A DNA stretch of 64,000 nt from CAZSXU01 sp964610505 (GCA_964610505.1 CAZSXU010000003.1:100314-164313), one strand, 5' to 3'. Counted from the stretch's first letter, positions 34,501 to 43,168 are shown. Numbers and translations: made by a program. The notes: generated by a model not told the origin, from the sequence alone.

Positions 34501-35249
34501 TGATGGAGAATTTCCCGGCGGACGATCTCGGATACACGGCCCGCTATGAGGTTGCGCTTCGGCATCTGAACGCGGGGGAGTATGAGGAAGCGCGAAGTCT
34601 GCTTCGTGCCATCGTCGGTGGAAACCCGGGCCGGGACGTTCTGGGCAAGGCCTGGTTCAAACTCGGATCCACCGATTACCTCATGGGCCGATACAGAGGG
34701 GCGGCCGACGGGTTTGAAGAGGTGCTCCGGCTCCAACCGGAGGGACCTCTCGTTCGGGAGGCGCACTTCAACCTCGGTCTCTCGCTGGAGAAACTCGGGG
34801 AATGGGCCCGGGCCGCGGAGGCCTATCGAACCCTGCTGGCGCGTTTCCCGGAATATGAGGGGCGGGATCGAGTGGCCGTCAAGGTCGGCTACGCGTTGCA
34901 GGAGGCCGGCCGGTACGAAGAGGCCATCGCCGCCTATGAGGCGGCCCGGCCGGGGGCGGCACCCGAGGTGGGGGCGGAGGTGCAGTACTGGACGGCCGAG
35001 TGCAATGCGCGCGCCAGGAATCTGGAGAAAGCCATTGTGGCGTTTCTGAAGGTCGGATATCTCTTTCCGGAGCAAACGATGTGGGCTGCGACGGCCGAGC
35101 TTCGGGCCGCCGAGCTGTACGTCCGCACGGGCAAAGCGGGCGAAGCCCGAACCGTGTACCGCCGCGTACTCGAACGATATGGAGTCGAGTCGCAGTGGGG
35201 CGCCATGGCGAACGAGCAGCTCGAGACGCTGGGTCCGCTCAGCGAATAG
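31572..35249 (+). CDS. Large exported TPR-repeat protein (1225 residues)
   Basis: GTG start behind GGAGGTGAGG. Signal peptide: basic start, hydrophobic run to about residue 30 ending PGCAQTID; the Cys is not in a good lipobox, so it is probably periplasmic. The mature part is nearly all TPR/Sel1-like helical hairpins, with recurrent blocks such as LYNDKMYLPAAEEFLSLAQ, PEALLKAGEVWLELGRVREA and ALQEAGRYEEAIAAYEA. The pattern (loads per segment, long solenoid) resembles YfgC/BamD-like or tol-pal YbgF-type scaffolds seen in FCB and delta-proteobacterial envelopes. No enzymatic motif is visible. A structural role in the envelope is inferred only. Confidence 0.85.
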   Translation: MKHSAVSVGLAFACIGVLLGLSLPAPGCAQTIDASDPFRFALQLYNDKMYLPAAEEFLSLAQSSSNRARADEARLWAARSTYGAGRYERTVSILEPLLSPTVEKSKACAAMLLSGKALEAMGNMRGALNAYATLVGRYPDCPQHSEAALRSGLITLDSGQPRRGLGFFSKVGDESPDSLRVAARLGRARALTILGEDEQAAAVLDDIGKSSRWANACEVRLEAGRIYGALGRLNDAATAYGRAAVHCADSLLQFQARVSLAEVLELDEDWEGAGRSYESAAGLAGENGGADELLRAGVAFGKAGRWDDVIRVLGSARSLMGKLPSGSLLILADAYRRKAQYSNAIRMFSLVELRTDDASLQAHARWEVGETYVTAEWYRLAANAFERCWLMRPDDPRSPEALWLVAEILAGPLERKAGAAEVYSRIASDYRHAPEAPEALLKAGEVWLELGRVREARAAYERIRKEYPTSPAAESAEEGIGQIDVYLPDDPKAAFARLESDSGETGVLEPFLTADVAFENLKDYERAASRYRSLGAGDREKDPEGRALFRLGESLRRSAENPFETESDADRRRAREQAADVLARVVAEYPDSRWAGEAEWVLGRMRLASYEGEEEGRILLAVDLLETFVAERARPGEPGGHSGGERTVEVFFDLGEAHRRLAEMGAGDHFRTAAEYYGEVPESDRVFGSLAGLWSAYCWLGAGEFIEAGARFARLAGDYRNRPLLPELLYHQAECLYGAQKTEEANRVLQHLVEQYPDSPWGVRAAVRLGQVLASSENPASWAAAARSFEQAAGRAAPSVLQEQAQLGWGEVLGKMGRKDEAVVLLDRLVSEAKGRPIADRARLAMGRILQRAGDFKGAENTYRAVIASAPSRDLESEVWAGLGEVLMAMGRDAEAAEAFESAHSGNLSGPLRLAVLKSLALARYRSDGGARGDSALVALRAANPPDTTVARVALERGRYLVRAGNTEEGLRMFAAVMENFPADDLGYTARYEVALRHLNAGEYEEARSLLRAIVGGNPGRDVLGKAWFKLGSTDYLMGRYRGAADGFEEVLRLQPEGPLVREAHFNLGLSLEKLGEWARAAEAYRTLLARFPEYEGRDRVAVKVGYALQEAGRYEEAIAAYEAARPGAAPEVGAEVQYWTAECNARARNLEKAIVAFLKVGYLFPEQTMWAATAELRAAELYVRTGKAGEARTVYRRVLERYGVESQWGAMANEQLETLGPLSE

Positions 35250-35339
35250 ACGGCGCGAGAGTGGGAGAGCGAGAGTGCGCGACAAGGTCAAGACACAGGC
35301 TCGAACCGCAGAAAACGGAGGGAGAGCCTGAGAACATTC

Positions 35340-35449
35340 ACGATGAAAGTCACGAAGCACATGAAGAGGAAGGTGTTTCGGAGTATCGGGCGTGCACCCG
35401 GCACTCCGAAAGAATCACATCTGTGAAATCTGTGCAATCTGTGGCCGGG
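35340..35449. repeat. Nonamer-phased repeat in front of uvrA
   Basis: ATCTGTGAA, ATCTGTGCA and ATCTGTGGC stand at 9-base period (35419-35445). CACGAAGCACATGAAG (35353-35368) upstream also has a 9-base phase. The open frame leading into uvrA runs through this tract but has no UvrA similarity. Confidence 0.85.
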
Positions 35450-35463
35450 AAGTTGGGTTGTAC

Positions 35464-38298
35464 ATGTCCACCGACAACGTCATTCGCATCGAGGGAGCTC
35501 GGGAACACAACCTGAAATCCGTGACGGTGGAAATCCCGCGGGACCGCCTCGTGGTCATCACGGGGCTCAGCGGTTCCGGAAAATCCTCGCTCGCCTTCGA
35601 CACCCTCTACGCCGAAGGCCAGCGGCGGTACGTGGAATCGCTGTCCGCCTATGCACGCCAGTTCCTCGGCCAGATGGAGAAGCCCGACGTCGACTACATC
35701 GAGGGACTCTCTCCGGCCATCTCCATCGAGCAACGCACGGCCAGCGGGAACCCCCGCTCGACGGTCGGGACCGTCACCGAAATCTACGACTACCTGAGGC
35801 TTCTCTTCGCCAGAGTCGGAGTCCCCCATTGCTTCCGGTGCGGGAAACCGATCTCGAGGCAGAGCGTCGGGCAAATGGTCTCGCGAATCCTCGCGATGGG
35901 GGAAGGCTCCAGAATTCGAATCCTCGCTCCGCTGGTGCGGGGACGCAAGGGCGAGCACCGGGCCGTCCTCGAAGGCGCTCAGCGGGACGGTTACGTGCGG
36001 GTGCGGATCGACGGCGAAACGCACGATCTGGATTCGACCATCGAGCTGAAGAAGACCAGGAAACACGACATCGAGGTGGTGGTCGACCGTCTGGTGGTGG
36101 GCCCGGGGATCGAGAAACGCCTGAGCGATTCCATCGAAACCGCGATCGGTGTCGGACACGGGGTCGTCTTTGTGGACCTCAATGGGGAGAGAGACGTCGT
36201 CTTCAGTCAGGTGCTGGCCTGTCCGGATTGCGGCGTGAGCGTGGAGGAAGTTTCCCCGCGCGCGTTCTCCTTCAACAGCCCGTACGGTGCGTGCCCGGAA
36301 TGCAAGGGTCTGGGGAGCCGTGTCGAGATCGACCCGGAGCTGGTCATTGCCGATCCGGCACTCTCTCTCAAGAAGGGAGCCGTTCCCTTCGGGCGGGCCG
36401 GCGTCGGGCACTGGGGCGCAAAGAAACTCAAGGCGATGGGTCAGGATTTCAAGGTGGACCTGGACAGGCCATTCGGAAAGCTTTCCGCCCGCGCCAAGCA
36501 TCTGGTGCTGTACGGCCCCGGCGAGGAACAGAAGGCGAGGGTGGAGAAGACACGCCGGCGGCGGATGTACCGGTGGGAAGGCGTGATCCCCTGGCTCGAA
36601 TCCCGCTACCAGGAAACCCAATCGGAAAAAGTGCGGCAGTGGATCCACGGTTTCATGAACGATCGGCCGTGCCCGGGGTGCGGAGGCGAGCGGCTTCGGC
36701 CCGAGAGTCTGGCGGTGAAGCTGGGCGACCTCTCCATCAGCGAGGTCAGCCGGCTCACGATCAAGGGATGCCGGGAGTTCATCGAGACGCTTGATCTGTC
36801 GCCGCGGGATGAGAAGATCGCGTCCCAGGTCGTCAAAGAGATTCAAGATCGACTGGCTTTCCTGAGCGACGTCGGGCTCGAGTATCTGACCCTGGAGCGC
36901 AAGGCGAGCACCCTTTCGGGGGGAGAGGCGCAGCGAATTCGGCTCGCCACCCAGATCGGCGCGTCGCTCGTGGGCGTCCTCTACATCCTGGATGAGCCCA
37001 GCATCGGACTTCATCATCGGGACAACCACCGCCTCCTTGCCACGCTGAAGCGTTTACGGGACCAGGGAAACTCCGTGCTGGTGGTCGAACACGACCGGGA
37101 CACGATTCTGGAGGCCGATTGGGTCCTGGACCTGGGCCCGGGTGCCGGGAGGATGGGGGGGGAGATCGTCGCCACCGGCACGGCCCGGGATCTGGAAGCG
37201 GCGCCCGAATCTCTGACGGGCAGCTATTTGACCGGGCGGAGGCGCATTCCCGTTCGCGAAACGCGCCGGTCGGGAAACGGCAAGTGGCTCTCGGTCAAAA
37301 CGGCCGAGGAACATAATCTGAAGTCCATCGATGTGGGATTCCCGCTGGGGACCTTCATCTGTGTCACGGGAGTCTCGGGTTCCGGGAAGAGCACGCTTGT
37401 CCATGATATTCTCTACAGGGCGCTCGCCCGTGCCCTCTACCGGTCGCGAGACATTCCCGGCCGCCACGGGGCCATCGAAGGTCTTACCCACATAGACAAA
37501 GTGATCGAAATCGATCAGTCTCCGATCGGCCGCACACCCCGCTCCAACGCGGCCACGTACACGGGCGCCTTTACCGCAATCCGGGATCTCTATGCGAGGC
37601 TTCCCGAAGCGAAAGTGCGCGGCTACAGGCGGGGCCGGTTCAGTTTCAACGTGAAGGGGGGGCGTTGCGAAATTTGTGGCGGCGAGGGAGTGATGCGGAT
37701 CGAGATGCACTTTCTGCCCGACGTCTACGTGAAGTGCGACGCCTGCAAGGGAAAGCGATACAATCGAGAGACCCTGGAAGTGGCCTTCAAGGGAAAGAGC
37801 ATCTCGGACGTCCTGGAAATGACGGTGGACGAAGCCCTCGAGTTTCTGAGGAACATCCCGGCCGTGCGCGTGAAGCTGGAAACGCTCACCGGCGTGGGCC
37901 TGGGATACCTGCAATTGGGCCAGTCGGCGACCACCCTTTCGGGCGGCGAGGCCCAGCGAGTGAAGCTGGCCGCCGAGCTCTCGAAGCGATCGACGGGACG
38001 AACCCTCTACATCCTGGACGAGCCGACGACGGGACTTCATTTTGAAGACACGCGCCTGCTCCTATCGGTTCTCGACGGACTGGTGGACACGGGAAACACC
38101 GTGATCGTAATCGAACACAACCTTGACGTCGTTAAGACCGCCGACTACATTATTGATCTTGGCCCCGAGGGCGGCGACGAGGGGGGGTGGGTCGTGGCGG
38201 CCGGAACGCCCGAAGAAGTGATGCGCGTGAAGACGTCCCATACGGGCAACGCGTTGTCCGAGGTGTTCCGCCGGGACGCCGCTCACGTGGACCCCTAG
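35464..38298 (+). CDS. uvrA: Excinuclease ABC subunit UvrA
   Basis: 944 residues from ATG 35464 (MSTDNVIRIEGAREHNLK), the standard family start. Damage-recognition ATPase of nucleotide excision repair. Two ABC modules: Walker A GLSGSGKS (34-41) and GVSGSGKS (636-643), with signatures LSGGEAQRIRLATQIG and LSGGEAQRVKLAAELS. Zinc motifs are present: CPDC...CPEC (~256-281) and CEICGGEG...CDACKG (~738-763). ILDEPSIGLHHRDN and ILDEPTTGLHFEDT are the D-loop regions. There is no strong ribosome site before the ATG; the tract 35419-35445 lies there instead. Confidence 0.97.
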   Translation: MSTDNVIRIEGAREHNLKSVTVEIPRDRLVVITGLSGSGKSSLAFDTLYAEGQRRYVESLSAYARQFLGQMEKPDVDYIEGLSPAISIEQRTASGNPRSTVGTVTEIYDYLRLLFARVGVPHCFRCGKPISRQSVGQMVSRILAMGEGSRIRILAPLVRGRKGEHRAVLEGAQRDGYVRVRIDGETHDLDSTIELKKTRKHDIEVVVDRLVVGPGIEKRLSDSIETAIGVGHGVVFVDLNGERDVVFSQVLACPDCGVSVEEVSPRAFSFNSPYGACPECKGLGSRVEIDPELVIADPALSLKKGAVPFGRAGVGHWGAKKLKAMGQDFKVDLDRPFGKLSARAKHLVLYGPGEEQKARVEKTRRRRMYRWEGVIPWLESRYQETQSEKVRQWIHGFMNDRPCPGCGGERLRPESLAVKLGDLSISEVSRLTIKGCREFIETLDLSPRDEKIASQVVKEIQDRLAFLSDVGLEYLTLERKASTLSGGEAQRIRLATQIGASLVGVLYILDEPSIGLHHRDNHRLLATLKRLRDQGNSVLVVEHDRDTILEADWVLDLGPGAGRMGGEIVATGTARDLEAAPESLTGSYLTGRRRIPVRETRRSGNGKWLSVKTAEEHNLKSIDVGFPLGTFICVTGVSGSGKSTLVHDILYRALARALYRSRDIPGRHGAIEGLTHIDKVIEIDQSPIGRTPRSNAATYTGAFTAIRDLYARLPEAKVRGYRRGRFSFNVKGGRCEICGGEGVMRIEMHFLPDVYVKCDACKGKRYNRETLEVAFKGKSISDVLEMTVDEALEFLRNIPAVRVKLETLTGVGLGYLQLGQSATTLSGGEAQRVKLAAELSKRSTGRTLYILDEPTTGLHFEDTRLLLSVLDGLVDTGNTVIVIEHNLDVVKTADYIIDLGPEGGDEGGWVVAAGTPEEVMRVKTSHTGNALSEVFRRDAAHVDP

Positions 38299-38335
38299 AG
38301 CCGTGGAGAACGGAGGAGTAGACTTCGGAGACGGC

Positions 38336-38370
38336 TGGAGACATGCCTCGTGGAGACATGCCTCGTGGAG
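38336..38370. repeat. 15-bp tandem duplication at the gcvT start
   Basis: TGGAGACATGCCTCG occurs at 38336 and 38351, with a third partial TGGAG at 38366. Being 15 bp, it keeps frame with gcvT. Confidence 0.75.
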
Positions 38371-39507
38371 AGCATTCGACAGGAGGTGAAGGAAACGGAA
38401 CCCGAAGAAGGAACGACGCGAAAAACTGCACTGTACGATCGGCATGTAGCAAGCGGCGGGAGAATGGTTCCCTTTGCGGGGTGGTGGATGCCCATCCAGT
38501 ATCGAAGCATTCTTGAGGAGCATCGGAAGGTCCGGACATCCGTTGGGCTCTTCGACGTATCCCATATGGGAGAGTTCGAAGTGCGCGGCCCGAGAGCCGG
38601 GCAGGTTGTCAACCGGTGGATCACCGGCGATGCCTCCGGGCTTCAGGTGGGCGAGGTGCTGTACTCGACGCTCTGCTATGACCACGGAGGCATCGTCGAC
38701 GACCTTCTGGTGTACCGCCTGGAGGACCGGTTTCTCATGGTGGTCAACGCTGCCAATGAGGCGAAGGATTTCGCCTGGCTCCGGCATCATCTGGAGGAAG
38801 AGGCGGAGTTGGTCAACGTGACACAAGACACGACGCTGCTGGCCCTCCAGGGACCGAAGGCGGAAGAGACCATCCGGAGTGTCGGGGAGGGTCCCTTTGC
38901 CGATCTTGCCTTCTACCGATGGTGCCGGGGAAAGGTGGCCGGTGTGGAAGCGCTTGTCTCCCGTACCGGGTACACGGGCGAAGACGGTTTTGAAATCTAT
39001 CTCGACTGGCAGGCGGGAGAGACGGTTTGGGACGCCCTGGTGGAGGCCGGAAGAGACCGGGGTATCGAACCCGTAGGGCTCGGGGCTCGGGACACCCTGC
39101 GCCTTGAGGTGCGGTACTGCCTGTACGGAAACGACATCGACGAGAGCACGCATCCTCTGGAGGCCGGGTTGGGCTGGACCGTGAAACTGGACAAGGACGA
39201 TTTCATCGGGAAGGATGCTCTCCTCAAGGCCAAGGCCGAAGGGTTGAAGAGAAAGCTGGTGGGATTCGAGGTGGAGGGACGCGGCATTCCGAGGCCGGGG
39301 CACGCGATTCTGGTGGATGACCGGGATGTCGGTCTCGTGACCAGTGGGACTTTCGGTCCGTCCACCGGGACGGGGATTGGAATGGGCTACGTCGAGAAAT
39401 CCGTCTCGTCGCCCGATCGGCGAATCGTGATTCAGGCTCCGGGAAGACCGGGGATTTCGGCGGCGCTCGTCCGCGGGCCGTTCTACAAGGACGGTTCCCG
39501 CAAGTGA
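38350..39507 (+). CDS. gcvT: Glycine cleavage system T protein (aminomethyltransferase)
   Basis: 385 residues from GTG 38350; GTG 38386 after AGGAG is another option, and the first ~20 residues lie in a duplicated tract. Uses tetrahydrofolate to release ammonia and methylene-THF from the aminomethyl arm on GcvH. Family blocks: GGRMVPFAGWWMPIQY, FDVSHMGEFEV, RTGYTGEDGFEIYL, LGARDTLRLEVRYCLYGND (folate site) and GGYVE-like GMGYVEKS. First gene of the gcv operon; gcvH follows after 67 bases. Confidence 0.96.
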   Translation: METCLVESIRQEVKETEPEEGTTRKTALYDRHVASGGRMVPFAGWWMPIQYRSILEEHRKVRTSVGLFDVSHMGEFEVRGPRAGQVVNRWITGDASGLQVGEVLYSTLCYDHGGIVDDLLVYRLEDRFLMVVNAANEAKDFAWLRHHLEEEAELVNVTQDTTLLALQGPKAEETIRSVGEGPFADLAFYRWCRGKVAGVEALVSRTGYTGEDGFEIYLDWQAGETVWDALVEAGRDRGIEPVGLGARDTLRLEVRYCLYGNDIDESTHPLEAGLGWTVKLDKDDFIGKDALLKAKAEGLKRKLVGFEVEGRGIPRPGHAILVDDRDVGLVTSGTFGPSTGTGIGMGYVEKSVSSPDRRIVIQAPGRPGISAALVRGPFYKDGSRK

Positions 39508-39574
39508 TGTCCGCAGGGACGGAACCGGTGGGACTCGGGCGCGCGACGTCCGCATGGGAAGAGGAGGAGGGAAC

Positions 39575-39964
39575 ATGAACGTACCGAAGGATCTCAAGTA
39601 CACGAAGGATCACGAGTGGGTGGCCGTCGGTGGGAGCGTCGGCAAAGTCGGGATCACCGACTACGCACAGAGCCAACTGGGGGACATCGTATACGTCGAA
39701 CTGCCGGAGGTGGGTGCCGAGGTGACAGCGGGGGAACCGTTCGGATCCATTGAAGCGGTGAAGGCCGTGAGCGACCTGCTTGCCCCGATCTCGGGCGTCG
39801 TCAAGGAAGTCAACACCGCCATGGCCGACAGTCCGGAGCTGGTGAACAACTCTCCCTACGGCGATGGTTGGATGATCGTGATCGAGATTGGTGACGCCGC
39901 CCAGCTGGAGTCCCTGCTTTCGGCGGACGACTACGAGAAACTCATCGCATCCGAGGAGAAATGA
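39575..39964 (+). CDS. gcvH: Glycine cleavage system H protein
   Basis: 129 residues from ATG 39575 behind GAGGAGGAGG. Lipoyl carrier that shuttles the aminomethyl group between P, T and L proteins. The lipoylated Lys is K63 in GSIEAVKAVSDL; HEWV (~13-16) and NNSPYGDGWM are also conserved. No lipA/lipB or L protein (lpd) gene is in the window. Its stop overlaps the gcvPA start (ATGA). Confidence 0.97.
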   Translation: MNVPKDLKYTKDHEWVAVGGSVGKVGITDYAQSQLGDIVYVELPEVGAEVTAGEPFGSIEAVKAVSDLLAPISGVVKEVNTAMADSPELVNNSPYGDGWMIVIEIGDAAQLESLLSADDYEKLIASEEK

Positions 39965-41319
39965 GCCGATACGTTCAGCACTCAGAGCAAGACCGTCGCG
40001 CCATGTTGGAGCGGCTCGGATTGTCCCGGATGGAGGATCTCTGGAAGGATCTCCCCGAGGAGAAGGTCCTCAAGGCCCCGCTGGATCTCCCGGCCGGACT
40101 CTCCGAGCTGGATGTCATGGAGCTTCTCAAACGCCGGGCGGGAGAGAATGCGGACCCCGGCGGGCTGGTGTCGTTCTTGGGCGGTGGAGTATACGATCAT
40201 TTCATTCCCGCCGTGGTTCCCTGGGTCATCTCGCGCCCGGAGTTCGCCACCGCCTACACGCCCTACCAGGCCGAGGTCAGCCAGGGAACGCTCGAGAGCA
40301 TCTATGAGTTCCAGACGCTCATCTGCGAGCTGACCGGAATGGATGTGGCCAACGCGTCGGTCTACGACGGAGCGTCCGCCGTGGCGGAGGCGGCCCTCAC
40401 CGCGGTCCGGATCACGAAGCGTCGGCGGGTGGCCGTGTCGGAGGCCGTCCATCCGCATCATCGCGCGGTTCTGAACGCCTACGCGCGGGGCGGGGGGATG
40501 GAGGTTGTCCGGGTTCCGGCCAAGGAGGGGGTGACGGATCCGGAGGCCGTCCGAGACCTATCGGACGCCGCCTGCGTGATTGTGCAGAACCCCACCTTCT
40601 TCGGGACGGTCGAAGCCGTCGGGAATCTGGTGGAGAGTGCTCATAAAAATGGAGCGCTGACCGTGGTGTCCTGCGATCCCGTTTCTCTGTCGCTCCTCGC
40701 TCCTCCGGGAGAGCAGGGCGCGGACATTGCGGTGGGCGAGGGCCAGGGTCTGGGTATTCCGATGGCGTTCGGCGGACCGCTCCTCGGGTTTTTCGCGTGC
40801 AGGGAACGGTTCCTGCGCCAGATGCCGGGTAGAGTCGTGGGCCGGACGGAAGACCGGGACGGAAATCCCTGTTTCGTCATGACGCTGCAGACGCGGGAAC
40901 AACATATCCGAAGAGAGAAATCGACCTCCAACATCTGCACGAACCAGGCCCTGATGGCGCTGGCCGCCACGGTCTACCTCTCGGCCGTTGGCGAGCGGGG
41001 GTTTTCTCGCGTCGGCGAGCTGTGCCTGCAGAAGAGCCACTACGCCGCCGCGAAGATCTGTGAAGAGGAAGGGTTCTCGCTGCGCTTCGACGCTCCCTTC
41101 GTCAAGGAATTCGTTCTCCGGTGTCCGCCGAATGTTCATGCCCTGCTGGAGGCGCTTCGCCGGGAGGGCATTCTGGGGGGAATTCCGTTGGAGCCCTATC
41201 GTTCGGATTTGAAGAACTGCCTGCTCGTGGCGGTGACCGAGAGGCGAACGCGCGAGGACATCGACCGCTGGGTCGAGACTCTGGCGCGCGCTGCAAAAGA
41301 GCAGAGAAGCAGAAAATAG
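39961..41319 (+). CDS. gcvPA: Glycine dehydrogenase subunit 1 (P protein, alpha)
   Basis: 452 residues, ATG overlapping gcvH. N-terminal half of the split pyridoxal-phosphate glycine decarboxylase; the cofactor Lys resides in GcvPB. Family motifs: GGGVYDHFIP, FATAYTPYQAEVSQGTLE, EFQTLICELTGMDVANASVYDG, EQHIRREKSTSNICTNQAL. The C-terminal codons AGC AGA AAA TAG lie in a heptad repeat (AGAAAAT), which thus supplies the stop. Confidence 0.95.
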   Translation: MSRYVQHSEQDRRAMLERLGLSRMEDLWKDLPEEKVLKAPLDLPAGLSELDVMELLKRRAGENADPGGLVSFLGGGVYDHFIPAVVPWVISRPEFATAYTPYQAEVSQGTLESIYEFQTLICELTGMDVANASVYDGASAVAEAALTAVRITKRRRVAVSEAVHPHHRAVLNAYARGGGMEVVRVPAKEGVTDPEAVRDLSDAACVIVQNPTFFGTVEAVGNLVESAHKNGALTVVSCDPVSLSLLAPPGEQGADIAVGEGQGLGIPMAFGGPLLGFFACRERFLRQMPGRVVGRTEDRDGNPCFVMTLQTREQHIRREKSTSNICTNQALMALAATVYLSAVGERGFSRVGELCLQKSHYAAAKICEEEGFSLRFDAPFVKEFVLRCPPNVHALLEALRREGILGGIPLEPYRSDLKNCLLVAVTERRTREDIDRWVETLARAAKEQRSRK

Positions 41320-41338
41320 AAAATAGAAAATAGATCCC
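41311..41338. repeat. Heptad repeat (AGAAAAT) providing the gcvPA stop
   Basis: Three exact AGAAAAT units, then AGATCCC, in 7-base steps. The first unit holds the gcvPA stop (41317-41319). Confidence 0.85.
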
Positions 41339-41392
41339 GGAAAGGGGCATGATAGAAAACAAACCGGAGTGATCCATGAGGACATTCATCAC

Positions 41393-42841
41393 ATGATTGA
41401 ACCGACGATTTTCGAGCTTTCATCTGCGGGGCACGCGAGCGGGCTGCTGCCGGATCTTGACGTGCCCGAGGTCGCCCTGGACTCCATCCTGCCCGACTCG
41501 TGCCGCCGGAAGACGGCGCCCGGATTTCCGGAAGTGGGCGAGCAGACGCTGGCCCGCCACTTCGTGCGGCTTTCCAGCCTCAATCACCACGTGGACAAAG
41601 GATTCTACCCGTTGGGTTCGTGCACGATGAAGTACAACCCCAAGGTGAACGAGGTGGCCGCGTCGCTGCCCGGATTCACGGGGCACCACCCCCTGGCTCC
41701 CGAGTCCGTCTGCCAGGGAAGTCTTCACCTGATCCACGAACTGGAACGGCTCCTGTGCGAAATCACCGGCATGAAGGCGGTGTGCCTCCAGCCCTCGGCC
41801 GGAGCGCAGGGCGAGTTTCTGGGGCTGCTGGTGCTTCGCGCGTTTCACGAGAGTCGGGGACGGTGCCCGACCAAGGTCCTGGTCCCCGACACGGCCCACG
41901 GAACGAATCCCGCCTCGGTGGTCCTGGCGGGTTTCGAGCCGCAGACGGTTCCGTCGACCGCGGAAGGTGAGATCGATCTCGCGGCTCTGTCCGACGCCCT
42001 CGACGACGACGTCGCCGCGCTGATGGTGACCAATCCAAACACACTCGGGCTCTTTGAACGCCGAATCGTCCGCGTGGCGGAAATGGTCCACGAAGTGGGC
42101 GGCAAGGTGTACATGGACGGGGCCAACATGAACGCGCTGATGGGGATCGTGCGGCCCGGCGACCTGGGAATGGACGCGATGCATCTGAATCTGCACAAGA
42201 CCTTCTCAACGCCTCACGGAGGCGGGGGTCCCGGATCGGGCCCGCTGGCCGTTGCCGAGGACCTCGAAGCCTTTCTGCCCGTCCCGCGCGTGGTGGAGGA
42301 AGACGGGCGGTACCGTCTGGATGACGACTCCCCCCAGTCGGTGGGGCGGATCCACAGCTGGTACGGGAATTTCCTGGTGATGGTCAAGGCGTTTACCTAT
42401 CTGCGGGGACTCGGGCCCGAGGGCGTGAAAGAGGTGAGCGCGTCGGCCATCCTCAACGCCAACTACGCCATGAGAGCTCTGGAGGGAGTCTACGATTTGC
42501 CCTACCCGCGGATCTGCCAGCACGAGTTCGTTCTCTCCGCGGCCCGGCAGAAAGCCAAGGGCGTGCGGGCCCTGGACGTGGCCAAGCGTCTCCTGGACTA
42601 CGGTTTCCATGCTCCGACCATGTACTTCCCTCTCGTGGTGGAAGAGGCACTCATGATCGAGCCGACGGAAACCGAATCCAGAGAAACCCTGGACGCGTTC
42701 ATCGAGACGATGAAGAAGATTGCGGAAGAAGTCGAGACCCATCCCGAGGACGTCAAGGCCGCACCCTTGACGACACCCGTCCGGAGGGTGAACGAAGCCC
42801 AGGCGGCAAGGCGACTGGATCTTCGATGGAGAGAAACCTAG
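41393..42841 (+). CDS. gcvPB: Glycine dehydrogenase subunit 2 (P protein, beta)
   Basis: 482 residues from ATG 41393, chosen because GAGGAC lies upstream and MIEPTIFELS fits the family; GTG 41369 would add eight residues. Pyridoxal-phosphate half of the P protein: the cofactor Lys is K269 in LNLHKTFSTPHGGGGPGSGP. Also FYPLGSCTMKYNPK, GAQGEFLGLL, TAHGTNPAS and MDGANMNALMG. With GcvPA it decarboxylates glycine onto GcvH. A small hydrophobic gene overlaps its end. Confidence 0.96.
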   Translation: MIEPTIFELSSAGHASGLLPDLDVPEVALDSILPDSCRRKTAPGFPEVGEQTLARHFVRLSSLNHHVDKGFYPLGSCTMKYNPKVNEVAASLPGFTGHHPLAPESVCQGSLHLIHELERLLCEITGMKAVCLQPSAGAQGEFLGLLVLRAFHESRGRCPTKVLVPDTAHGTNPASVVLAGFEPQTVPSTAEGEIDLAALSDALDDDVAALMVTNPNTLGLFERRIVRVAEMVHEVGGKVYMDGANMNALMGIVRPGDLGMDAMHLNLHKTFSTPHGGGGPGSGPLAVAEDLEAFLPVPRVVEEDGRYRLDDDSPQSVGRIHSWYGNFLVMVKAFTYLRGLGPEGVKEVSASAILNANYAMRALEGVYDLPYPRICQHEFVLSAARQKAKGVRALDVAKRLLDYGFHAPTMYFPLVVEEALMIEPTETESRETLDAFIETMKKIAEEVETHPEDVKAAPLTTPVRRVNEAQAARRLDLRWRET

Positions 42842-43095
42842 AGGAAAACGACCTGGACCGTTGGGCCGAGCGTGTGGTCCGAGCCGGGGTCTCGGCGCCG
42901 GCGGTCTTCCTGCTGGAACTGGGAAAGCCGCTCGCATTCATCGGGTCCCAGATGATGCTGCTCTGGGGCCCGATTGCTCACCTGCTTGTAGAACCCGAGC
43001 GCTATGATCGGTTCACTCGAAGCCTGGCCGATCGCGCCAAGTGGGAATCTCTGATTCGGCGAATCGAGGAGCTGGAAGCGCACTCGGATGAGTGA
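42826..43095 (+). CDS. Small hydrophobic protein of unknown function
   Basis: 89 residues; ATG 42826 lies inside the last codons of gcvPB (16-base overlap), so it is probably co-translated with it. Sequence plan: an acidic helix start (ENDLDRWAERVVRAG), a hydrophobic stretch (~22-54: APAVFLLELGKPLAFIGSQM and on to IAHLLVE) and a charged C-terminal helix (ESLIRRIEELEAH). It may be a re-entrant or peripheral membrane protein. I do not recognise the family with certainty. It sits between gcvPB and the GlmL-type ATPase, so a link to either is possible. Confidence 0.7.
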   Translation: MERNLEENDLDRWAERVVRAGVSAPAVFLLELGKPLAFIGSQMMLLWGPIAHLLVEPERYDRFTRSLADRAKWESLIRRIEELEAHSDE

Positions 43096-43168
43096 TGCAC
43101 AAGGCTGAGGGTGAACGGAAGGTCGGGCCGGTTTTCTCGGAGTCTGACGGGACAACGGGGCGCGTCGC

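Noticed and set aside
30975..35360. Very long open frame on the minus strand (over 1400 codons)
   Set aside because: Antisense shadow of the large TPR gene and its neighbour in GC-rich DNA; no protein family is visible and the plus-strand reading has clear TPR repeats and a signal peptide.
35392..35463. N-terminal extension of UvrA
   Set aside because: The extra 24 codons are the nonamer repeat tract; the UvrA family starts at 35464.
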